From Bradyrhizobium campsiandrae (lineage in GTDB: Bacteria; Pseudomonadota; Alphaproteobacteria; Rhizobiales; Xanthobacteraceae), in NCBI RefSeq assembly GCF_014529705.1, contig NZ_JAANIH010000038.1, positions 1-64,000 on the forward strand: 64,000 nt of DNA, given 5' to 3'. The position numbers and the translations under genes are program-made. Of this stretch, positions 17,256 to 24,493 are shown one piece after another. Within the stretch, counting starts at the first letter, position 1. Each line of letters opens with the position of its first letter. Below the pieces are notes generated by a model, which saw only the letters and a program-made list of their open reading frames with translations, made no database searches and was not told where the DNA came from.

Positions 17256-18164
17256 ATGGGTTCTAGCCTTCTCACCAACTCCGCCGCAATGACCGCGCTG
17301 CAGACGCTGCGCAACGTCAGCTCCAGCCTGCAGACCACCGAAAACCGGATCTCGACCGGCCAGCGCGTCGCCACGGCGTCGGACAACGCCGCCTACTGGT
17401 CGATCGCGACCTCGATGCGCGCCGACAACGCCGCGCTCTCCGCCGTCTCCGACTCGCTCGGTCTGTCGGCTGCGACCGTCGACACCGAATACACCGCTCT
17501 CACCGCGGTGGTCGGCGACAGCACCGGCGGCCTCACCAAGCTGCAGTCGCTGCTGGTCGAAGCCAAGACCGCCGGTATCGACCGCACCAAGATCCAGGCC
17601 GATATCACCCAGATCCAGCAGCAGATGAAGGGCACCGCCGCTGCCGCGACCTTCAACGGCGTGAACTGGCTGAGCACGACCACAGCCACCCCGGCGACCT
17701 TCGCCCTAGTGTCGTCGTTCTCGCGCGTCGGCGGCACGCCTACGATCGGATCGATCAACCTGACGATCTCGAACTACTCGCTCTACACCTCGTCCACCAG
17801 CGGCATCCTGGACACGGTGAGCGGCGGTGCATCGGTCGACACGATCAGCATCAGCACGTTGACCGACTCTGCGACCGACCAGGCCACGCTCGACACCTAC
17901 ATCGCGAAGGTCACCACCGCGATCAACTCGGTCGCGTCGGCTGCCGCCGATCTCGGCGCCGTCAAGAACCGCATCGCAACCAACACGGACTTCGTCAAGA
18001 CCTTGATGGACTCCGTGAACCGCGGTGTCGGTCAGCTCGTCGATGCCGACATGAACGCGGAATCGACCCGCCTTCAGGCGTTGCAGACCCAGCAGCAGCT
18101 CGGTGTCCAGGCGCTTTCGATCGCCAACCAGAACAGCCAGAGCATCCTCTCGCTGTTCCGCTAA
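17256..18164 (+). CDS. Flagellin (lateral type), copy 2
   Basis: A 302-aa filament protein. I use ATG 17256 (MGSSLLTNSAAMTALQ), 4 bases after GGGACAT, because the flagellin family starts here. D0/D1 motifs STGQRVATASDNAAYWSIAT and QTQQQLGVQALSIANQNSQS are present. By eye it differs from copy 3 at only about ten residues, mostly in the central domain (for example FALVSSF against FDLVSSF, YTSSTSG against YTAGTSG), so the two arose by recent duplication or are kept alike by gene conversion. It has its own promoter region, leader and terminator. Confidence 0.96.
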   Translation: MGSSLLTNSAAMTALQTLRNVSSSLQTTENRISTGQRVATASDNAAYWSIATSMRADNAALSAVSDSLGLSAATVDTEYTALTAVVGDSTGGLTKLQSLLVEAKTAGIDRTKIQADITQIQQQMKGTAAAATFNGVNWLSTTTATPATFALVSSFSRVGGTPTIGSINLTISNYSLYTSSTSGILDTVSGGASVDTISISTLTDSATDQATLDTYIAKVTTAINSVASAAADLGAVKNRIATNTDFVKTLMDSVNRGVGQLVDADMNAESTRLQALQTQQQLGVQALSIANQNSQSILSLFR

Positions 18165-18183
18165 GCCTGAAAACGATCTGAGG

Positions 18184-18214
18184 GAGCCGCGCTTCTCACG
18201 AAGCGCGGCTCTTT
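18184..18214 (+). terminator. Terminator of fliC2
   Basis: A 12-base perfect stem GAGCCGCGCTTC (18184-18195), loop TCAC, GAAGCGCGGCTC (18200-18211), then TTTC. It is nearly identical to the terminator of copy 1, with compensating changes at the stem base (GGGCC/GGCCC against GAGCC/GGCTC), which shows the stem is under selection. Confidence 0.9.
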
Positions 18215-18294
18215 CATTGGAGGTGTTGCTCGCGCGCGGAAAATTCGTCTGGGCGTCCGGTCCGGCTCACGCGATCGTGGTCCAGTCACAGAGC

Positions 18295-18312
18295 CACAAG
18301 CTTCACGCAAAC
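18295..18312 (+). promoter_or_regulatory. Direct repeat upstream of fliC3, candidate LafR/Rem site
   Basis: CACAAGC (18295-18301) and CGCAAAC (18306-18312) start 11 bases apart, matching the exact repeat before copy 2. The box TACGACAGGTTG follows at 18334-18345, 22 bases on. The second repeat unit is degenerate in this copy. Confidence 0.4.
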
Positions 18313-18357
18313 TTCACGTGCTATCGCCGCCGTTACGACAGGTTGAGCGCGCTTTTC

Positions 18358-18447
18358 AGCAGCCCAAAGGCATGATGCCGTCCTCTCGTACCGGTGCAAG
18401 TCCGGTATGTCCCAAAAATTCAATTCGTTTTCAAGGGGACGTCAAAC
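18358..18447 (+). promoter_or_regulatory. fliC3 structured leader with sequestered ribosome-binding site
   Basis: The leader contains GGCATGATGCC (18369-18379), hairpin TACCGG-tgcaagt-CCGGTA (18389-18407) and ATGTCCC (18407-18413). Here the ribosome-binding site reads GGGACGT (18436-18442), so one A-U pair becomes G-U and the pairing with ATGTCCC survives. This change that keeps the pairing is the best internal evidence that the interaction is real. ATG follows at 18448. Confidence 0.75.
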
Positions 18448-19356
18448 ATGAGTTCTAGCCTTCTCACCAACTCCGCGGCAATGACCGCGCTGCAGACGCT
18501 GCGCAACGTCAGCTCCAGCCTGCAGACCACCGAAAACAGGATCTCGACCGGCCAGCGCGTCGCAACCGCGTCGGACAACGCCGCCTATTGGTCGATCGCG
18601 ACCTCGATGCGCGCCGACAATGCCGCGCTTTCCGCCGTTTCCGACTCGCTGGGCCTGTCGGCTGCGACCGTCGACACCGAATACACCGCGCTCACCGCGG
18701 TGGTCGGCGACAGCACCGGCGGCCTGACCAAGCTCCAGTCGCTGCTGGTCGAGGCCAAGACCGCCGGTATCGACCGCACAAAGATCCAGGCCGACATCAC
18801 CCAGATCCAGCAGCAGATGAAGGGCACCGCCGCTGCGGCGACCTTCAACGGCGTGAACTGGCTGAGCACGACGACGGCAACGCCTGCGACCTTCGACCTG
18901 GTGTCGTCGTTCTCGCGCGTCGGTGGCACGCCGACCATCGGCTCCATCACCCTGACAATCTCCAACTACTCGCTCTACACGGCGGGCACGAGCGGCATCC
19001 TGGACACGGTGAGCGGCGGTGCATCGGTCGACACGATCAGCATCAGCACGTTGACCGACTCTGCGGCCGACCAGGCCACGCTCGACACCTACATCGCGAA
19101 GGTCACCACCGCGATCAACTCTGTCGCCTCGGCCGCCGCCGGTCTCGGTGCGGTCAAGAACCGCCTCGCGACCAATACCGACTTCGTCAAGACCCTGATG
19201 GACTCGGTGAGCCGCGGTGTCGGTCAGCTTGTCGATGCGGACATGAACGCGGAATCGACCCGCCTTCAGGCGCTGCAGACCCAGCAGCAGCTCGGCGTCC
19301 AGGCGCTCTCGATCGCCAACCAGAACAGCCAGAGCATCCTCTCGCTGTTCAAGTAA
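18448..19356 (+). CDS. Flagellin (lateral type), copy 3
   Basis: A 302-aa filament protein starting at ATG 18448 (MSSSLLTNSAAMTALQ), preceded by AAGGGGAC. It has the complete D0/D1 regions and ends SILSLFK, where copies 1 and 2 end in R. It is almost identical to copy 2. Its downstream region differs: instead of the T-tailed hairpin it is followed by three consecutive inverted repeats (19375-19438). Confidence 0.96.
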   Translation: MSSSLLTNSAAMTALQTLRNVSSSLQTTENRISTGQRVATASDNAAYWSIATSMRADNAALSAVSDSLGLSAATVDTEYTALTAVVGDSTGGLTKLQSLLVEAKTAGIDRTKIQADITQIQQQMKGTAAAATFNGVNWLSTTTATPATFDLVSSFSRVGGTPTIGSITLTISNYSLYTAGTSGILDTVSGGASVDTISISTLTDSAADQATLDTYIAKVTTAINSVASAAAGLGAVKNRLATNTDFVKTLMDSVSRGVGQLVDADMNAESTRLQALQTQQQLGVQALSIANQNSQSILSLFK

Positions 19357-19374
19357 GCCTTCGGCTTCGAATAC

Positions 19375-19438
19375 GACCGTGCTCCCCAGGGAGCACGGTC
19401 CCGCCGTGATCGGCGGACATGATGGCACATGATGTGCC
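19375..19438. terminator. Three consecutive inverted repeats after fliC3
   Basis: GACCGTGCTCCC-ca-GGGAGCACGGTC (19375-19400), CCGCCG-tgat-CGGCGG (19401-19416) and GGCACAT-g-ATGTGCC (19424-19438) follow one another. The first pair probably ends the fliC3 transcript but lacks a T tract. The third could be a protein site for the fliF promoter. The function split is inference. Confidence 0.55.
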
Positions 19439-19658
19439 AAGCATCGATCTCCAGACGCCAGAGCCCCTGCCGGACATTGCAGTCGATCGCGCTGACGCGT
19501 TCGATCGTTTGCCGTCGCCCACGTATTGTCTGCGTCGCCCCAAGTCCTTGTAAAATTGCAACGCCTCGCCCGCGAAACGACGCCTTCGCATTTTTGCGCA
19601 ACCTTCAGACAAGGTTGGCAGCGGAGTGTCCTCACCATACGCATTGGTACGAGGTCAT
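19439..19658. promoter_or_regulatory. fliF upstream region
   Basis: About 220 bases without a supported gene, expected to hold the promoter of the fliF-motB-motC-fliK block. The A-rich segment near 19545-19565 (CTTGTAAAATTGCAACG) is the only obvious melting-prone stretch. No consensus flagellar promoter was recognised. Confidence 0.35.
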
Positions 19659-21284
19659 ATGCTCAGTCGCGCGCAGCTACAGCAGCTGCTCAACAATCTG
19701 CTGGAACTTGGGCCGCGACGACTGATGGCCTTGGGACTGATCGGCTTCGCCGTCCTCGTCACCGTGGTCGGGGGCGCCTACTATCTGAGCCGGCCGGAAT
19801 TCGAACCCCTCTATACCGGCCTTACCCGCGAGGACGTGACGCGCATGGGCGCCGCGCTGCGCGAGCAGAACATCGCCTTCGACGTCAACGCGGCGGGCGA
19901 TACCGTCTCCGTTCGGCCGAGCCAGACCAGCCAGGCAAGGATGCTGCTGGCCGAGAAGGGCCTGCCGACCAGCGCCAATTCGGGCTACGAACTGTTCGAC
20001 AAGATCGGATCGCTTGGACTGACGTCTTTCATGCAAGAGGTCACGAAGCTTCGCGCGCTCGAGGGGGAGATCGCTCGCACCGTTCAACTGATGAAGGGGG
20101 TCAAGGCTGCGCGGGTGCACATCGTGATGCCGGTGCGTGGCTCCTTCCGTGCCACGCAGCAGCCGCCCTCGGCATCGGTCGTGCTGCGCACCGACGGTGC
20201 GATCGAGGCGCGCACGGCGCAGTCAATCCGCCATCTCGTCGCGGCTGCCATTCCCGGCATGACGCGCGACAAGGTTACCGTGCTCGACGCCGACGGCTCG
20301 ATGCTGCTGGCCGAGGAGGACGAGGCCAGCGCCGCCCCAACCAAGATGGCGAGCCTCCAGAAGACCGTCGGCGGCATGGTGCAGGAGAACATCCGCAAGG
20401 CGTTGACGCCCTATCTGGGCCTGGACAATTTCGAGGTCAGCGTGGCGCCGCAACTGTCGACCGACAAGCGCCAGATCAACGAAACCGTCTATGATCCGGA
20501 GGGGCGCGCCGAGCGCTCTGTCCGCAACGTGCGTGAAAACGAGAAATCGTCGAACGCGGACCGATCGACGCCCACCACCGTGCAGCAGAACCTGCCGGAT
20601 CAGCAGGTCAATGCCGGCGGCACCAAGAACTCCAGCGAGGACAAGACGCGCCGCGAGGACGTCACCAATTTCGAGGTCTCGTCCAAGACCACGACGACGG
20701 TGAGCGACGGTTACTCGGTCAAGAAGCTGTTCATCGCCGTTCTGGTCAACCGCGCGCGTCTCGTCGCCGATCTCGGCGACAAGACGAACCAGGCCATCAT
20801 CGACAGCAAGCTCGCGGAGATCAGCCAGCTCGCCGCGACCGCCGGCGGCCTCGACAAGACGCGCGGCGACCAGATCCAGGTGACGGCGGTCGACTTCGTG
20901 GAGGGTTCACGCGATCTCGCGCCGGTGCCCCCGATCAGCTTCGTGGAGATGATGAACAAGCAGCTCGGCAGCGTCATCAACGCGGTCACGATCCTGGCTG
21001 TCGCATCGATGCTGGTCTGGTTCGGACTTCGGCCCGCGGTCAACGGCATTCTGACCCATCGCGCGCAGCAGGAGCAGACCGATGCGGCGGAAGCTGCTGA
21101 GCTCGATGCTGTCTCGGCGCTCGCATTGGCCGAGAGCCAGGACCCCGAACTCAACCTCGTCGAGGATCTCGAAGGCAAGATGCAGCGCACGCCGCAGAAG
21201 CGGCTGGAGCAGATCGTTCGCCTCGATCAGGCGCAGGCGGCGGCAATCCTTAAAGACTGGATGCGACGCGAGGAGGCGGCATGA
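19659..21284 (+). CDS. fliF: Flagellar MS-ring protein FliF
   Basis: FliF forms the MS ring in the inner membrane on which the motor and export gate are built. The 541-aa product from ATG 19659 has a first membrane helix at about 25-45 (LMALGLIGFAVLVTVVGGAYYL), ring-building motifs with EFEPLYTGL, LRALEGEIARTVQLMKGVKAARVHIV (about 129-154), a long periplasmic domain, a second helix near 430-450 (VINAVTILAVASMLVWFGL) and the FliG-binding tail (RLEQIVRLDQAQAAAILKDWM). An in-frame start at 19626 is possible but adds nothing conserved. Confidence 0.96.
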   Translation: MLSRAQLQQLLNNLLELGPRRLMALGLIGFAVLVTVVGGAYYLSRPEFEPLYTGLTREDVTRMGAALREQNIAFDVNAAGDTVSVRPSQTSQARMLLAEKGLPTSANSGYELFDKIGSLGLTSFMQEVTKLRALEGEIARTVQLMKGVKAARVHIVMPVRGSFRATQQPPSASVVLRTDGAIEARTAQSIRHLVAAAIPGMTRDKVTVLDADGSMLLAEEDEASAAPTKMASLQKTVGGMVQENIRKALTPYLGLDNFEVSVAPQLSTDKRQINETVYDPEGRAERSVRNVRENEKSSNADRSTPTTVQQNLPDQQVNAGGTKNSSEDKTRREDVTNFEVSSKTTTTVSDGYSVKKLFIAVLVNRARLVADLGDKTNQAIIDSKLAEISQLAATAGGLDKTRGDQIQVTAVDFVEGSRDLAPVPPISFVEMMNKQLGSVINAVTILAVASMLVWFGLRPAVNGILTHRAQQEQTDAAEAAELDAVSALALAESQDPELNLVEDLEGKMQRTPQKRLEQIVRLDQAQAAAILKDWMRREEAA

Positions 21285-21985
21285 ACGCGGCAATCGGAAA
21301 ACTGCTGACGCAATTCGACGCCAACGGCCGGGCCAAGTCGCCATCGCCTCCGCCGCCCAAGATCCAGGACGTGCTGACAAGAAAGGAAAGCCGGCGCGAG
21401 CCTCAATCGCAGCCGCAGCCTCAAGCGCAGCGTCCGGCGCAAGCACAACCGCAGCTGCATTCGCCCCCGGCGTCTGCGTCCGAAGCTGCGCCGGCGAATC
21501 TGCTCGAGGATGCCTATCGGCGCGGCCATACCGCAGGACTTGCGGAAGGCGAAGCCAAGCTCGCCGAAGAGCGTGTCCGCAGCGCGATCCGGCTCGGCGA
21601 GGAGCGGGCGAAATGGTCCGACCAGCAGGCAACTGCGATCGTCAATGGCTTTGACGCCGCCTGCCGCGAGATCGAGAGCAACATCGCGAGCTCGGTGGCG
21701 CGGATCCTGCTGCCGTTCCTCGCCGAAGCCGTCCGCGACAAGGCGATCGGATCACTGGTCGAGCAGATCTCGGCATTGACGTCGAATTCTCCAGTGCCGG
21801 CGTTCCGCGTCACCGGCCCGAGCGAGCTCATCGATCTGGTCAGGACGCAACTCAATCTCGCCGGCCGTACCGGCGTCGAATACCAGTCCGCCGACACGGT
21901 CGAGGTTCGCGTCCTCGCCGATCAGACCACGATCGAGACGCAGATCTCGACCTGGATGGACCGGCTGAAAGAGGCGCGTCGGTAG
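21281..21985 (+). CDS. FliH-like export ATPase regulator
   Basis: A 234-aa protein overlapping fliF by 4 bases. It has a Pro/Gln-rich N-terminus (about 40-80), a helical stretch with GHTAGLAEGEAKLAEERV (GxxxG-like repeats typical of FliH) and a C-terminal domain (VARILLPFLAEAVRDKAI ... TIETQISTWMDRLKEA). FliH links FliI to the C ring and controls the ATPase. No other candidate for FliH exists in the locus. The C-terminal similarity is weak by eye, so I leave the symbol empty. Confidence 0.7.
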   Translation: MNAAIGKLLTQFDANGRAKSPSPPPPKIQDVLTRKESRREPQSQPQPQAQRPAQAQPQLHSPPASASEAAPANLLEDAYRRGHTAGLAEGEAKLAEERVRSAIRLGEERAKWSDQQATAIVNGFDAACREIESNIASSVARILLPFLAEAVRDKAIGSLVEQISALTSNSPVPAFRVTGPSELIDLVRTQLNLAGRTGVEYQSADTVEVRVLADQTTIETQISTWMDRLKEARR

Positions 21986-21992
21986 TCGCGCC

Positions 21993-23312
21993 ATGGAAGA
22001 GGTCAAGCACGAGCTCGTCATCATCCGCAGGCGGAGCGCCTTCGAGGACGAGAAGGCGCATGGCGGTGTCTGGAAGATCGCCTATGCGGACTTCATGACC
22101 GCGATGATGGCATTCTTCCTGGTGATGTGGCTGCTCAATGCGCTCAACCAGGACCAGAAGCAGGTAGTGGCGAGCTACTTCAACCCGATCAAGCTTGCGG
22201 AGAACGCGCCCGCGCCGAAGGGCCTGAAGGATCTCACCAAGAAGGAGCCGACGACGTTCGACGGCCAGGACGGCAAGCGACAACCGAATGGGCCGAACGA
22301 AGAGCGTCGCGGCGACTCGCCGACCGCCGAGAAGCCGCCTTTCTACGAAGAGAAGGTTCTGTTCCGCGATCCCTACGCGACGCTTGCAGAGATCGCGGCG
22401 AGTTCGAACCAAGCCTCGGGCCAGCGGCGCGCCGGTGCGCTGACGTCCGCGGAAGAGGATGGCCTCAAGGGCGGCGATGCCTATCGCGACCCGTTCGATC
22501 CCGGCTATTGGAAACTCGCGCCGGAGGCTTCGAAAGAAGCCGACCGGATCATGGAGGGCGAGCCGAAGCCGAAGGCGTCCGCGCGCGACAACCCGGCCGC
22601 TGCCAATCAGGGGGAGCCGCGCCGCGGCAGGACCGACGATACGGGCGGCAACCTCGCCCCCGATGCCCCGGCCTCGTCCGCCAGCGTGTCGCCGCTGTTG
22701 CCGCCAGGACCGGCACCGTCATCGTCTGCGCGCGACGGCAACGTTCAGCCGAATACGCAGGCCAACCTTCAGGCCAACGCCGCGCCCCAGGCGCGTCCCG
22801 CCGATGCTCAGAGGGAATCCGAGCCGCGCGATCCCGCCCAGACCCAGCAGCCGACCGTCAAGCAGCTTCAGTCGGCGATTGCCGATGCCCTGTCGGATAT
22901 CAAGGCCGGTGCCGGACCGGTGGCCGAAATTCGTCAGGTGGAGGAGGGGCTGCTGGTCAGCCTGACCGACGATGCGAGCTTCGGCATGTTCGCGGTCGGC
23001 TCGGCGGAGCCGCGACCCGAGCTCGTCCGCGTCATCGACAAGATCGGCCCGATCATCGCGAAGCGTCGCGGCATGATCATCGTTCGGGGCCACACCGACA
23101 ATCGGCCGTACAAATCGGAGAACTATGACAATTGGCGGCTATCCACCGCGCGCGCGCAGATGGCGTACTATATGCTTGTTCGTTCCGGCATCGATGCGCA
23201 GCGGATCGAACATGTCGAAGGCTATGCCGACCGGCGGCCGAAACTTCCGAACGACCCCGCGGCCGCGCAGAATCGGCGGATCGAGATCCTGATCCGGGAG
23301 AAGCGCTCTTGA
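21993..23312 (+). CDS. motB: Flagellar motor stator protein MotB
   Basis: MotB anchors the stator to peptidoglycan and carries the proton-accepting aspartate. The 439-aa protein has one membrane helix with Asp33 in YADFMTAMMAFFLVMWLL. A long Pro/Ala/Gln-rich periplasmic linker (about 60-285) follows, then an OmpA-like domain with GHTDNRPYKSENYDNWRLS and DPAAAQNRRIEILI. The extended linker makes it longer than enterobacterial MotB, as in rhizobia, where MotC binds it. Its stop overlaps the motC start. Confidence 0.96.
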   Translation: MEEVKHELVIIRRRSAFEDEKAHGGVWKIAYADFMTAMMAFFLVMWLLNALNQDQKQVVASYFNPIKLAENAPAPKGLKDLTKKEPTTFDGQDGKRQPNGPNEERRGDSPTAEKPPFYEEKVLFRDPYATLAEIAASSNQASGQRRAGALTSAEEDGLKGGDAYRDPFDPGYWKLAPEASKEADRIMEGEPKPKASARDNPAAANQGEPRRGRTDDTGGNLAPDAPASSASVSPLLPPGPAPSSSARDGNVQPNTQANLQANAAPQARPADAQRESEPRDPAQTQQPTVKQLQSAIADALSDIKAGAGPVAEIRQVEEGLLVSLTDDASFGMFAVGSAEPRPELVRVIDKIGPIIAKRRGMIIVRGHTDNRPYKSENYDNWRLSTARAQMAYYMLVRSGIDAQRIEHVEGYADRRPKLPNDPAAAQNRRIEILIREKRS

Positions 23313-24493
23313 TCAGGCCGCTGCTCCGTGCCGCACTGCTGATGGTCGTGTCGTTCGCGGCGACCCATGCATCAGCTGAAGCCGCGCTGCCGTCCGGCGA
23401 GCCGTATGAGCTCGTCCGCGCGTTGCAGGCAGTGCAGGACGGCATCGCCAATGGCGACACCGCGGCACATGGCAGCCACATCGCGATGATCCGGCAAATC
23501 GGCGAGAAATTTCTCGCCGCCGATCCCGCCGTGTGGAGCAATCCGCAGAATGGCCAAGCGGTCGTCATCTATCTGCTCAGCGGCGGCGCTCCGCAGGTCG
23601 TCCGCAAGCTGCCGCGAGACAAGATCAATGTCGACGCCAAGCTGTTTGACGGTGCGCTTGCTTATGTCGAGGGCCGCCAGGACGAAGCGCGGGAGTTGCT
23701 CAAGGACGTCAAGCCCCGGTCGATCTCGTCCGGCATGGGCGGGCAGGTCGCGCTGGTCCAGGGCGCATTGTTCGCACGGTCCGAGGCCTCGCTCGCGATC
23801 GAGCGTCTCGACGATGCGCGCCTGCTGCTGCCCGGCACGCTCGTCGAGGAGGCGGCGCTGCGGCGCGAGATCCTGCTGGTCGGGCAAGCCGAGGATTTCG
23901 ACAAGTTCGAGTTCCTGACGCTGGCCTATATCCGCCACTATCGCAGCTCGGTCTACGCCGGCGATTTCTGGCAGCGCTTTTCCACCGGCCTGACACAATC
24001 AAGCCTGGCGCTGGACGATCGCCGCTTTGCGCGGGTCGCGGTTCTGCTGGAACAGGTCGATCGCGCCAGCCGCCTCAAGCTCTACCTGGTGATCGCGCGC
24101 GGCGCGCTGATCCGTGGCAAGCTCACCGTCGCGCGGCTCGCGGGTGAGCGGGCGCTGACGCTGAGCGCCGATGCCGCGGCGGATCGCGAGCGCGCCCATT
24201 TTTACCGTGGTGCGTCCCGCGCCTTCACCGACGAGTATGATGGCGGCTTGGCGGAGCTGAAGGCGCTCGACCGGTCGAAGCTGACGGAGCGCGATGTCCT
24301 GCTCCTCAATGCAAGCCTCCAGCTCGCGCTCGACATCCGCAAGCCGATCGCGGGCCCGACCGCTGCCGCACAGGCGGACAAGCCGCCGCCCACGCCGGCA
24401 CGGATCGATCTCGCGTCGTCCGACGCAATGCTCGCGCGCGCAAAGACGCAGCTCGGTGAACTGGAGCTGCTCACCAAGGATCGCCGTCCATGA
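23309..24493 (+). CDS. motC: Periplasmic motor protein MotC
   Basis: In rhizobia MotC is a periplasmic protein that binds MotB and is needed for rotation. I start it at TTG 23309 (394 aa), which overlaps the motB stop by 4 bases and gives a proper signal peptide (IRPLLRAALLMVVSFAATHASAEA). The remainder is alpha-helical, with ARSEASLAIERLDDARLLLP and LVIARGALIRGKLTVARLAGE, consistent with tetratricopeptide-like packing. The order motB-motC-fliK is the rhizobial arrangement. Confidence 0.88.
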   Translation: MIRPLLRAALLMVVSFAATHASAEAALPSGEPYELVRALQAVQDGIANGDTAAHGSHIAMIRQIGEKFLAADPAVWSNPQNGQAVVIYLLSGGAPQVVRKLPRDKINVDAKLFDGALAYVEGRQDEARELLKDVKPRSISSGMGGQVALVQGALFARSEASLAIERLDDARLLLPGTLVEEAALRREILLVGQAEDFDKFEFLTLAYIRHYRSSVYAGDFWQRFSTGLTQSSLALDDRRFARVAVLLEQVDRASRLKLYLVIARGALIRGKLTVARLAGERALTLSADAAADRERAHFYRGASRAFTDEYDGGLAELKALDRSKLTERDVLLLNASLQLALDIRKPIAGPTAAAQADKPPPTPARIDLASSDAMLARAKTQLGELELLTKDRRP

